Assembly (NCBI GenBank): GCA_900550025.1
Contig: URQP01000068.1
Span: 1-14,609, forward strand
Length of the DNA stretch: 14,609 nt
Source: an uncultured Porphyromonadaceae bacterium
GTDB lineage: Bacteria > Bacteroidota > Bacteroidia > Bacteroidales > Muribaculaceae
Direction: 5' to 3'
Part shown: piece after piece, positions 8,049 through 14,609 of the stretch
How the letters are laid out: every line of letters begins with the position of its first letter
How positions within the stretch are numbered: the stretch's first letter is position 1
Program-made: the position numbers and the translations under genes
The notes under the pieces: generated by a model
What the model was told of the DNA's origin: nothing
Seen by the model: the letters and a program-made list of their open reading frames with translations, nothing else
Database searches by the model: none

Positions 8049-8927
8049 TTACTGACGGCCGGAAGTAGCCACGTTGCGGTCGATTTTCTTAACCAGACCT
8101 TGAAGCACCGCACCCGGGCCAAGCTCAACGAACTCGGTAGCTCCGTCAGCAATCATCTGTTGCACAATCTGCGTCCATTTCACCGGAGCGGTGAGCTGCG
8201 CTATAAGGTTGGCCTTGATTTCTTCTGCATCGGTATGCGGCTTAGCGTCGACATCCTGATATACCGGGCAAGAAGGAACAGAGAATTCCGCGGCGTTGAT
8301 GGCGGCGGCAAGCTCGTCGTGGGCAGGCTGCATCAGCGGAGAGTGGAAAGCTCCACCTACCTTCAATTTCAAGGCGCGGCGCGCACCTGCTGCAAGAGCC
8401 TTTTCGCAAGCTGCGTCTATGCCCGATTCTGTTCCCGAAACGACAACCTGTCCCGGACAGTTATAGTTTGCCGGAGCAACAATGTCGTCGATAGAATCGC
8501 AAATCTCCTCAACCTGCTCGTTGGTCAAGCCAAGAATAGCCGCCATTGTCGACGGTTGAGCCTCGCAAGCTTTCTGCATGGCCATCGCGCGGATGGAAAC
8601 CAGCTTCAAACCGTCCTCGAACGACAAAGCGCCGGCAGCCACAAGAGCGGAAAATTCGCCGAGGGAGTGACCGGCAACCATATCGGGCTTGAACTCCTCG
8701 CCCATAGTCTTCGCGAGAATCACAGAATGCAAGAAAATGGCAGGCTGGGTAACCTTTGTCTGGCGAAGGTCTTCCTCTGTCCCGGCAAACATGAGATCGG
8801 TGATACGAAATCCGAGGATTTCGTTTGCTTTTTCAAATAATTCTTTTGCTGTCGCATTGTTGTCGTAGAGGTCCTTACCCATACCTACGAACTGCGCCCC
8901 TTGTCCGGGGAATACAAATGCTTTCAT
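8049..8927 (-). CDS. fabD: Malonyl-CoA:ACP transacylase
   Basis: FabD moves malonyl groups from CoA to acyl carrier protein, supplying the extender unit for fatty-acid synthesis in the cytoplasm. The 292-aa length is normal. The N-terminal FPGQGAQ (6-12) supplies the oxyanion glutamine. GHSLGE (86-91) has the nucleophile Ser88, Arg113 would bind the malonyl carboxylate, and GAFHSPLM (192-199) has catalytic His195. LGPGAVLQGL (269-278) near the C-terminus is also typical. The start codon gives the standard MKAFVFPGQG opening. The gene has its own promoter and terminator, so it is a single-gene unit rather than part of a fab cluster. No oddities were seen. Confidence 0.97.
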   Translation of the reverse strand: MKAFVFPGQGAQFVGMGKDLYDNNATAKELFEKANEILGFRITDLMFAGTEEDLRQTKVTQPAIFLHSVILAKTMGEEFKPDMVAGHSLGEFSALVAAGALSFEDGLKLVSIRAMAMQKACEAQPSTMAAILGLTNEQVEEICDSIDDIVAPANYNCPGQVVVSGTESGIDAACEKALAAGARRALKLKVGGAFHSPLMQPAHDELAAAINAAEFSVPSCPVYQDVDAKPHTDAEEIKANLIAQLTAPVKWTQIVQQMIADGATEFVELGPGAVLQGLVKKIDRNVATSGRQ

Positions 8928-8966
8928 TCTTCTATATGTTTAAAATTGACAATTCTTTAGCCGCCG

Positions 8967-8997
8967 CAAAATTACAACTTTTCCAATAATCAACAAA
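8967..8997 (-). promoter_or_regulatory. Promoter of fabD
   Basis: On the minus strand TTTG (8994-8997) is followed after exactly 19 bp by TAATTTTG (8967-8974), a full match to the Bacteroidetes consensus. Transcription would start near 8960, about 33 nt before the fabD ATG. Confidence 0.82.
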
Positions 8998-9026
8998 ATA
9001 GTGTGTCAACGCCTGTGGCATTGACA

Positions 9027-9057
9027 GGTTAAGGGTTAGAGGGTTAATGGTTAATGG
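9027..9057 (+). repeat. GGTTA-type telomere-like short repeats
   Basis: Five G runs (GG, GGG, GGG, GG, GG) are separated by 4-5 nt A/T-rich spacers of the form TTAA, TTAGA or TTAAT. They form a degenerate tandem repeat just upstream of the fabD promoter. Its first 12 bases, GGTTAAGGGTTA (9027-9038), are the exact inverted complement of TAACCCTTAACC at 9139-9150, which sits in a matching C-rich block (9133-9160, with another AACCTGTAACC at 9184-9194). No ORF is supported here. It may be an intergenic repeat or remnant of a small mobile element. Confidence 0.6.
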
Positions 9058-9110
9058 TTAGAACGAGTGCGACCGCTATGCGGCTATGCCGCTTTTTTCT
9101 CGACAAAGCA

Positions 9111-9146
9111 TAAAAAAGGGTTACAGGCGCATAACCTGTAACCCTT
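9111..9146 (-). terminator. Intrinsic terminator of the susC-susD operon
   Basis: On the minus strand a perfect 12-bp stem, AAGGGTTACAGG (9146-9135) with CCTGTAACCCTT (9127-9116), closes a 7-nt loop and runs straight into further T residues (six in all). It lies about 70 nt after the susD stop. Two smaller perfect hairpins lie between stop and terminator: ACAAGCC/GGCTTGT (9194-9211) and TGTGGC/GCCACA (9158-9173). Neither has a T run; they may protect the mRNA 3' end. Confidence 0.85.
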
Positions 9147-9215
9147 AACCTATAACCTGTGGCAAAAGCCACAATAGCCATCAACCTGTAACCACAAGCC
9201 TTCAGGCTTGTAAAA

Positions 9216-10742
9216 CTATCGTGTTCCTCCTGCCCACCATACTTTCTCGGTGAACACATACATGCCGTCGCCGTAGAGGTCGGCCACATTCGGATTGGCA
9301 ATCACGTCGCTGTTGCCATACGGATAGCGCACCGGCCAGCGGTTGTTGCCGCCCTGAGTGTTGTAGCCGTTGGTCAGCTGCACATAGTCGCCGGCATTGC
9401 CGAGTGCCTCCATACGGCGGAAATCGTTGTAAGTCTCGATTTGCTCGTCGCGGCATTGCGACAGGTATTTCTGAATCATTATCTCTTTCAGCGCATTCTC
9501 GGAAAGACGGCTTGCGAGCGATGCCACATAGTCGGCGGCCGTGCCGTTGACAGCTACACCGAAGCTACCATAGTCGGCAAACGAAGCCTCAACCGCAGCA
9601 GCGAAATCTTCCGAATAGTCGCTTCCGTTGCGTGCCTCAAGCTCGGCAAGGATGAAGTAAAGCTCCGCTTTGCTCATCATATGGATAGAAGCTGACTCTC
9701 CTTCCGCAAATGAATATACATTGAGCCATGCCGGAAGGGCGAAACCTTGGCCCTCGGCAGTTCCATAGACAGTGCGCGCGTCCTCCAAATCGCCCGGCAC
9801 AGCAACCTCGGTGGCCAGCACTTCTCCCTGATAAGCCCACGGAGTCGAATAAACATCGATACGAGGGTCGTTGCGGTCGTTCATCAGGTCGGCAACGGTC
9901 TTCGACGAAGCGTTGTAGTTGCGGTCGCCCCAGAAAGCCGCCCACGGATTGCAGTTAGATGAAGCGTATGAGGTAAATCCTGTGATTTCCGCGCCATCGA
10001 AACCAAGCTCTTTCGCCTTCTGTGCCGCTGCAAGGGCATTTGCGGCAGCATTCTGGTCCACAGCCATAAGGTGGAGATTGTAGCGGGCTTTCAAAGCGTA
10101 GGCAAAAGCAATCCACTTGTCAAGGTCGCCGTTATAAAGGATGTCCTGACTGCCTGCAAAAGCCACACCGTCAGCCTTGGCCGATTCCAAATCGGCGATG
10201 GCACCGTCAAGATAGCTGAATATAGTCGTATATACGTCCTGCTGCTTGTCGACTTTCGGCTGGGTGTTCTCGGTGGCTTCCGAGCAAGGGATGTCGCCGA
10301 ACAGGTCAGTCAATATGCCGTAATTGAGGGCAAGCAAAGTCTTCACCATGCCGCGCACATCGACATATTCAGGATACAAACCGCCTTCTTCTGCCTTTGC
10401 AAGGGCAAGTTTAAGGTTGTTGATGTTGTAGTATGTGCTGTTCCACTCATTGTTGCAGGTGCTTGAGCTTGCTGTCTGCGACACGTTGCGTATTTCAAGG
10501 TTGTAGAACTGGTTCAGGCCCACGCCGACAAGCTGCTCCGTGAGCGACGATGCAACCCACGCAAGGTTGCCGCTCACCGTAGAGTAACCTGTGGACATTA
10601 TTCCGTCGGTCAGTTGCAAGGCGGGATTAATCATCTCGTTCGCCGGGTTGTCGGGCCTCTTATTGATGTCGTCCATCACGTCCTCGCACGACGCGAGCGA
10701 CAATGAAAGAAGAGCTGCTGCCAAATATATGTATTTTTTCAT
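9216..10742 (-). CDS. SusD/RagB-family surface lipoprotein
   Basis: This 508-aa SusD-like nutrient-binding lipoprotein sits as a lid over its SusC partner at the cell surface. The signal peptide ends LSLASC with lipid-bearing Cys19, followed by acidic EDVMDD, which resembles a surface-export signal. The N-terminal DINKRPDNPANEMINP is typical of the SusD_2-type branch (DPNNP-like motif). The alpha-helical TPR-type region then has recognisable stretches such as ALNYGILTDLFGDIPCSEA and the later KAELYFILAELEARNG. The helix LSENALKEIMIQKYLSQC and the DFRRMEALG segment near the C-terminus are also family-like. The gene follows susC by 20 nt and ends shortly before a strong terminator, so it is the last gene of the operon. 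The ligand cannot be inferred, because no enzymes accompany the pair. Confidence 0.93.
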   Translation of the reverse strand: MKKYIYLAAALLSLSLASCEDVMDDINKRPDNPANEMINPALQLTDGIMSTGYSTVSGNLAWVASSLTEQLVGVGLNQFYNLEIRNVSQTASSSTCNNEWNSTYYNINNLKLALAKAEEGGLYPEYVDVRGMVKTLLALNYGILTDLFGDIPCSEATENTQPKVDKQQDVYTTIFSYLDGAIADLESAKADGVAFAGSQDILYNGDLDKWIAFAYALKARYNLHLMAVDQNAAANALAAAQKAKELGFDGAEITGFTSYASSNCNPWAAFWGDRNYNASSKTVADLMNDRNDPRIDVYSTPWAYQGEVLATEVAVPGDLEDARTVYGTAEGQGFALPAWLNVYSFAEGESASIHMMSKAELYFILAELEARNGSDYSEDFAAAVEASFADYGSFGVAVNGTAADYVASLASRLSENALKEIMIQKYLSQCRDEQIETYNDFRRMEALGNAGDYVQLTNGYNTQGGNNRWPVRYPYGNSDVIANPNVADLYGDGMYVFTEKVWWAGGTR

Positions 10743-10762
10743 TTTACTCTATTTTAAATTGG

Positions 10763-13700
10763 TTAGAATGACAATTTTATACCGCCACCGAAACTCATTG
10801 TCTGCGGCACTGAATAATTCTCGAAGTATCCGCCTCCGTTGTTGTTGCCGAGCGACGATTCAGGGTCGAACTCAGGCAATTTCGACCATACCAGCACGTT
10901 GCGTGCGAAGCCGTAGACAGAGATGTCGAACACTCCCATCTTAGGCAGGTCGTAGGTAAGCGTCAGGTCGCGCATCTTCAGGAAGCTCGTGTCGTAGACC
11001 GAAGCCTCAGCTATGTCGCCCACAGTCGAGTAATAAGTCTGCGCGTCGACCATTCCTGACCATTCCTCATATACAGGATTCTCGTCAGTCCCGGTGTTGA
11101 TTACACCCGACACCCACACGCCGCCGTTGTCGCGCGCCTCGGCAGTGCGCTTAGTAGCTCCGAACGTATCCATCACGCCGAGCGTACCGTGATACATCTT
11201 TCCGCCATGCTGCCAGCTCCAAGTGGTCGCCAACGAAACGCGCTTGTAGCGCACGTTGAGATTGAAGCCCATATTGAAGTCGGGCGAGCATTCGCCGAGG
11301 TTGATGTCGCCGGCCGTTGCCTGCGGGGCATAGCCGTTGTCAGGATTGAGGATGATGCGTCCTTCCGGGTCGCGTGCAAAGCCGATACCGTAGATTATCG
11401 GATAGGGAGAGCCTACTTCCGCACGGATTTGCGGAGTATGGTAGCCGGTAAGCATGATAGATTCCACACCGTTGGCAAGTTTGGCCACATAGTTGTGAAT
11501 CTTGGTGAACGACGCACCGAAGTCCACGGTCCAGTCCTTGTTCTCGTAGATTGTCGCGCTCAAGTTGATTTCGTGCGAGTTGGTCTTGATTTGTCCGCCA
11601 TTGGTGAGCATGTATTGATAACCGCTCGAACCGGCCTGCGGCACTTGCATAATCTGGTCAGTCACGTCCTGATAGCTGTAAGTGTAATCCAAGCGCAGAC
11701 GGTCGTTGAAGAAGCTGAGGTCGATACCCGCCTCGACGTTCTTGGTGTTCTGCGGCTTCAGGTTCTCATCGTATGCGATGAAATACGGCACGAAAGTGGT
11801 CACGCCATTATACGGATAGAGCAAAGGATATCCCATATACATTCCGCTGCCGTAGCTCGGCGTGTAGAAGAAGTTGTCCATATAACCTCCTGCTTGTCCC
11901 ACCTGTGCGAACGATGTGCGGATTTTTCCGAGCGAAAGCACGGAGCTGTTGTTGAACGCCGGGAGCTGCGTGAAAATCCACGAAAGCGAAACCGACGGAT
12001 AGAAGAAGCTGCGTGCTCCGCGCGGCATCGACGACAGCCAGTCGTTACGCCCCGTAACCGACAGGTAGAGCATGTCTTTCCACGAGAGGTTCGCGCTTCC
12101 GAACACACCAATCATTCGCTCGGCGTATGTAGCCTCCTGCGAGGAGAACGAAGTGGCGTTGCTGATGGTAGGCATGCCGTAGAAAGCGAAGCCCGTACCC
12201 TCATATCGCCAGTTGCGCTGCTGCTGGTGGTTGATTTCGTTGCCGAGCACAACATCCAAAGCCCACTCGTTGTCGCCGCCAAAGCGTGCCGACAGGTTGG
12301 CTGTGATAAGGTTGTTGAACGTGTTGTTGGTCACGCCTTGGTTCAGAATGTGGCCGCTGCCGTAGCTTGCCGAGCCCACCTCATCGACCTCGCTGTTGTC
12401 GTTGGTATATACATCCAGACCGGCCTGCTCGCGCACGAAGAATGTAACCGCCTCGTTCTCTATCTTCGGACGGTATTCCAAATAAGCGTTGCCGAACACA
12501 CGGTTGGTATGCTGCAAGTACTCATTGTTTTCCGCCCACCAGTAAGGATTGTTAAACGAAGTGGCGCGGAAAAGCACCTGAGAAGTCGGGTCGCCCGGAA
12601 GATGCGTAGGCACGCCTTTCAGGTCGTATTCGGCAGGAGCGGAATAAACCACGTTCATGATACCCGAGTTTCCGCCCGGTGCAGTATTTATCTTAGTGCT
12701 TGTATAGTTTACGGAGAATCCTGTCTTCAACACGTCGTTGATAGTCCAGTCAACCAATCCGCGCGCTCCCCAACGGTCCATGCCGGTGGAAGGAATCACA
12801 CCGTCCTGATGGGCGTTGCTAAGGCTGAACGAATAACTTGCCTTGCCGGCATTCTGCGAAATGTTGACAGTGGTATTCTCTGTGAAGCCGGTATTGAAGA
12901 AATCGCTTACGTTGTCGTGTATCGTAGGACGTACCCATCCCGTGCCGTCGCCATATCCAGCGCTGGCGTATGTCGGGTTATAGTACATTCCATCGTGTCC
13001 GTTGCCGTTACCGCCGTAAGTCGGGTCATTGGGCAATTCGCTGATTTTCGGACCCCAAGTCGATGAGGAAGAAGGACTGTAAAGCCCGCCCGAGCCCTGC
13101 GCGTATGTAGTCTGATGTTCGAAAGGACGGGAAACGAGGTCTGCGCTGAAGCTCGTTGTGAGCGTCACGCGAGGCTTGCCAACTTCGCCGGAGCCGCGCT
13201 TGGTGGTGATAAGAATCACACCGTTGGAAGCACGGATGCCGTAAAGAGCGGAAGCCGCCTGTCCTTTCAATATGTTGATTGATTCGATGTCTTCCGGGTT
13301 GATGTCGATTGAACGCTGCGAATAAGTCGTACCCGAAACGGCATCATTGCTGTAGTTGCGGAAGTCGGACTCGGTGCTGACCGGCATACCGTCAATCACA
13401 TACAACGGCTGGTTGGTCTGCTCGAAAGAGCGCGCGCCGCGGATTATAATGTTGGTCGATGCGCCCGGCATACCTGAAGAAGGACGTATATCGACACCGG
13501 AAACCTTGCCTTGGATTGCATTAGCAAGGTCGGTCGTACCTTTAGTATTAAGGTCTTCCGACTTCAAATCCTGAACGGCATAGCCAAGTGCCTTGCGTTC
13601 GCGCTTCATACCGAAAGCTGTCACTACTACCTCTTCGAGCTCATTGGTGCTGTCCTCCATCTTGACAACCATACCGTCAACAGCATCGAGGGTCTGGGTT

Positions 13701-13933
13701 TTCATACCTACGTAGGAAACTGTAACTTGCTTCACATCGTCGGCAAGGACGATGGCAAAGTTTCCATCAAAGTCGGTGGCACTTCCGTTGCCTCCTCCTA
13801 CCGGCAAGACGGTAGCACCGATTAACGGCTCTCCGTCGGCCGCATAAACAACCTGTCCTTTTATTTCGCGTTCTGCCAACGCATTTAAAGACATGAAACA
13901 GGTTGCAAGCAAACACAAAACAATCTTTTTCAT
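10763..13933 (-). CDS. SusC/RagA-family TonB-linked outer-membrane transporter
   Basis: This 1056-aa SusC-like importer should form a TonB-powered barrel working with the SusD-like lipoprotein encoded next. The signal peptide ends NALA (17-20). A carboxypeptidase-regulatory-like domain (about 22-95) has GEPLIGATVLPVGGG (34-48) and FDGNF (55-59). ELEEVVVTAFGMKR (98-111) leads to the plug (about 113-250) with GKVSGVDI (142-149), IRGARSF (164-170), PLYVIDGMPV (176-185) and the SusC/RagA signature ASALYGIRASNGVILITTK (227-245). The barrel ends FGGGIKLSF with the usual terminal Phe. The length is normal and no break was seen. The start is supported by the signal peptide and a promoter 44 bp upstream. 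The substrate, glycan or peptide, is not readable from the sequence. Confidence 0.96.
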   Translation of the reverse strand: MKKIVLCLLATCFMSLNALAEREIKGQVVYAADGEPLIGATVLPVGGGNGSATDFDGNFAIVLADDVKQVTVSYVGMKTQTLDAVDGMVVKMEDSTNELEEVVVTAFGMKRERKALGYAVQDLKSEDLNTKGTTDLANAIQGKVSGVDIRPSSGMPGASTNIIIRGARSFEQTNQPLYVIDGMPVSTESDFRNYSNDAVSGTTYSQRSIDINPEDIESINILKGQAASALYGIRASNGVILITTKRGSGEVGKPRVTLTTSFSADLVSRPFEHQTTYAQGSGGLYSPSSSSTWGPKISELPNDPTYGGNGNGHDGMYYNPTYASAGYGDGTGWVRPTIHDNVSDFFNTGFTENTTVNISQNAGKASYSFSLSNAHQDGVIPSTGMDRWGARGLVDWTINDVLKTGFSVNYTSTKINTAPGGNSGIMNVVYSAPAEYDLKGVPTHLPGDPTSQVLFRATSFNNPYWWAENNEYLQHTNRVFGNAYLEYRPKIENEAVTFFVREQAGLDVYTNDNSEVDEVGSASYGSGHILNQGVTNNTFNNLITANLSARFGGDNEWALDVVLGNEINHQQQRNWRYEGTGFAFYGMPTISNATSFSSQEATYAERMIGVFGSANLSWKDMLYLSVTGRNDWLSSMPRGARSFFYPSVSLSWIFTQLPAFNNSSVLSLGKIRTSFAQVGQAGGYMDNFFYTPSYGSGMYMGYPLLYPYNGVTTFVPYFIAYDENLKPQNTKNVEAGIDLSFFNDRLRLDYTYSYQDVTDQIMQVPQAGSSGYQYMLTNGGQIKTNSHEINLSATIYENKDWTVDFGASFTKIHNYVAKLANGVESIMLTGYHTPQIRAEVGSPYPIIYGIGFARDPEGRIILNPDNGYAPQATAGDINLGECSPDFNMGFNLNVRYKRVSLATTWSWQHGGKMYHGTLGVMDTFGATKRTAEARDNGGVWVSGVINTGTDENPVYEEWSGMVDAQTYYSTVGDIAEASVYDTSFLKMRDLTLTYDLPKMGVFDISVYGFARNVLVWSKLPEFDPESSLGNNNGGGYFENYSVPQTMSFGGGIKLSF

Positions 13934-13976
13934 CTTAAAAAATTAAATTAATAAACCGCTTTAACCTATTGGAGCG

Positions 13977-14009
13977 CAAAATTACGGCACAGTGGCAATA
14001 AGTTGCAAA
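13977..14009 (-). promoter_or_regulatory. Promoter of the susC-susD operon
   Basis: On the minus strand TTTG (14006-14009) is followed after 21 bp by TAATTTTG (13977-13984), a full match to the Bacteroidetes -7 consensus. Transcription would start near 13970 with a leader of about 37 nt, A/T-rich just before the ATG as is usual in this phylum. Confidence 0.75.
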
Positions 14010-14433
14010 TAAATCAAAAACATTAACTTTTTGCTTGCAAAACAATACAAATATCGGCAATTGAAAAGTTTAACCGTCAATATTCATAAAATTAGCATAA
14101 CCTGCCATTGAAGCTAAATATCCGCCGCAATATCTTATGCAAAATCAGCTTCATTTACCATCAAAGTTCTAAAAAACAACATTTTACAAAATCTGCCCCA
14201 TCCTGATTATAAAATGAAAGCTGCTTGTTTCTTAAATGTTAATTTTTAACAAACAAAATGTTAACGCAAAAGCGGATTATATGTTATACAACATAGTTTT
14301 CCAGCAGAATCGTCCTGTTTTAAAACAGTTTAACACACCAACGACCTGATTGCAGCACTCATACATACGCATTAAATTGGTGTTCGCTAAAAAATCAGGA
14401 AATAGTTGCATTGTGTTAATTCATAGAGGCTTA
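14010..14433. other. AT-rich gene-free region with a cluster of dyads
   Basis: No credible gene was seen. The part at 14237-14328 has closely spaced inverted repeats of GTT/AAC type: TGTTAA-TTT-TTAACA (14237-14251), GTTAAC (14260-14265), ATGTT-ATAC-AACAT (14281-14294) and the perfect 14-bp palindrome CTGTTTTAAAACAG (14315-14328). TGTTAA recurs at a 22-bp distance (14237 and 14259). A looser pair, TGAAGCT (14109-14115) and AGCTTCA (14147-14153), lies nearer susC. The cluster may be a regulatory region for susC or for a gene beyond the right edge; this is inference. Confidence 0.35.
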
Positions 14434-14609
14434 ATGACTCTGCGTGAAGCGGGCTTGCCTTTGGGAATAAGAGAGCCTTATAAAGGCTCCGGAATTGTAA
14501 CCCCATACAAGCGGAGCGCAGCTTGGGGTGAGGCGGCTCTGACCCCAACACGGCCTCGTGGAGGTCGCACTTTAAAGTTCAGAGTTGAAAGTTTAGAGTT
14601 GAGAGAGTT
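14434..14609 (+). other. Structured GC-rich block with an open frame running off the edge
   Basis: An ATG at 14434 opens a frame with no stop to the window end (58 codons seen, beginning MTLREAGLPLG). No family is recognised and no promoter or clear ribosome-binding site was found. The DNA is full of dyads: GAGCCTT-ATA-AAGGCTC (14473-14489), ACCCCA (14500-14505) with TGGGGT (14524-14529), TTGGGGT (14523-14529) with ACCCCAA (14542-14548), and GAGGC (14530-14534) with GCCTC (14553-14557). The frame continues into a tandem repeat, which argues against a normal gene. An intergenic repeat element or structured RNA is as likely as a protein. Confidence 0.25.
14574..14609. repeat. 14-bp tandem repeat, cut by window edge
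   Basis: AAAGTTCAGAGTTG (14574-14587) is followed directly by AAAGTTTAGAGTTG (14588-14601), one mismatch, then AGAGAGTT at the edge. The period of 14 is not a multiple of three. This looks like a low-complexity spacer repeat of the kind common between Bacteroidales genes. Total copy number is unknown because the window ends. Confidence 0.6.

Noticed and set aside
8100..8840. 246-codon open frame antisense to fabD
   Set aside because: It is fully covered by fabD, whose catalytic motifs are all present. The antisense product has no recognisable domain.
9080..9098. Plus-strand hairpin GCGGC-TAT-GCCGC followed by six T, like an intrinsic terminator
   Set aside because: No plus-strand gene lies upstream for it to terminate, since fabD and susD both read the other way. 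The stem is only 5 bp. It is probably part of the repeat-rich spacer.
11189..13066. 625-codon open frame on the plus strand inside susC
   Set aside because: It lies wholly antisense to a textbook SusC reading frame, its translation matches no known family and is rich in His, Arg and Val, and it has no promoter. Long antisense frames arise from codon bias in such genes.
14574..14609. Start of a CRISPR array
   Set aside because: The 14-bp units are directly adjacent with no spacers, and no cas genes are present in the window.

Overview
The window comes from a Bacteroidales bacterium, probably a gut member of the Bacteroides/Muribaculaceae type. Three things point there: a SusC/SusD pair, a xusABC-like TonB-receptor operon, and four promoters that fit the Bacteroidetes consensus (TTG or TTTG, 19-21 bp, TAnnTTTG). 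Placement below order level is inference.

Layout, left to right. At 1-52 is the 5' part of a tRNA-Pro(GGG) gene on the minus strand, cut by the window edge, with its own promoter at 64-94. A gene-free leader of about 190 bp rich in dyads follows. Next is a plus-strand two-gene operon (283-2986): a TPR-sensor membrane histidine kinase of the NarL/HisKA_3 class and its LuxR/NarL-type response regulator, overlapping by 11 nt. It ends tail-to-tail against a minus-strand operon; the two stop codons share 4 bp.

That operon (7840 down to 2983, with a promoter at 7879-7909) encodes an outer-membrane TonB-dependent receptor, a DUF4374 surface lipoprotein and a PepSY four-helix inner-membrane protein. 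Order and families match the xenosiderophore-utilisation system XusABC of Bacteroides thetaiotaomicron. The predicted route is: XusB binds the ferric siderophore at the cell surface, XusA imports it across the outer membrane, and XusC acts at the inner membrane, probably in iron release by reduction.

Further right, all on the minus strand, come fabD (malonyl-CoA:ACP transacylase) as a single-gene unit with its own promoter and strong intrinsic terminator, then a spacer with GGTTA-type repeats and the terminator of the next unit, then a susC-susD pair (13933 down to 9216) with a promoter at 13977-14009. The pair has no enzyme gene downstream, so its glycan or other ligand cannot be read from the window.

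The last 600 bp (14010-14609) hold no recognisable gene. They contain a cluster of GTT/AAC dyads, a GC-rich block with competing hairpins inside an open frame that runs off the edge, and a 14-bp tandem repeat. No clearly new system is visible. The best candidates for undescribed biology are the alternative-hairpin leader before the kinase, the structured block at the right edge, and the regulation of the xus operon.
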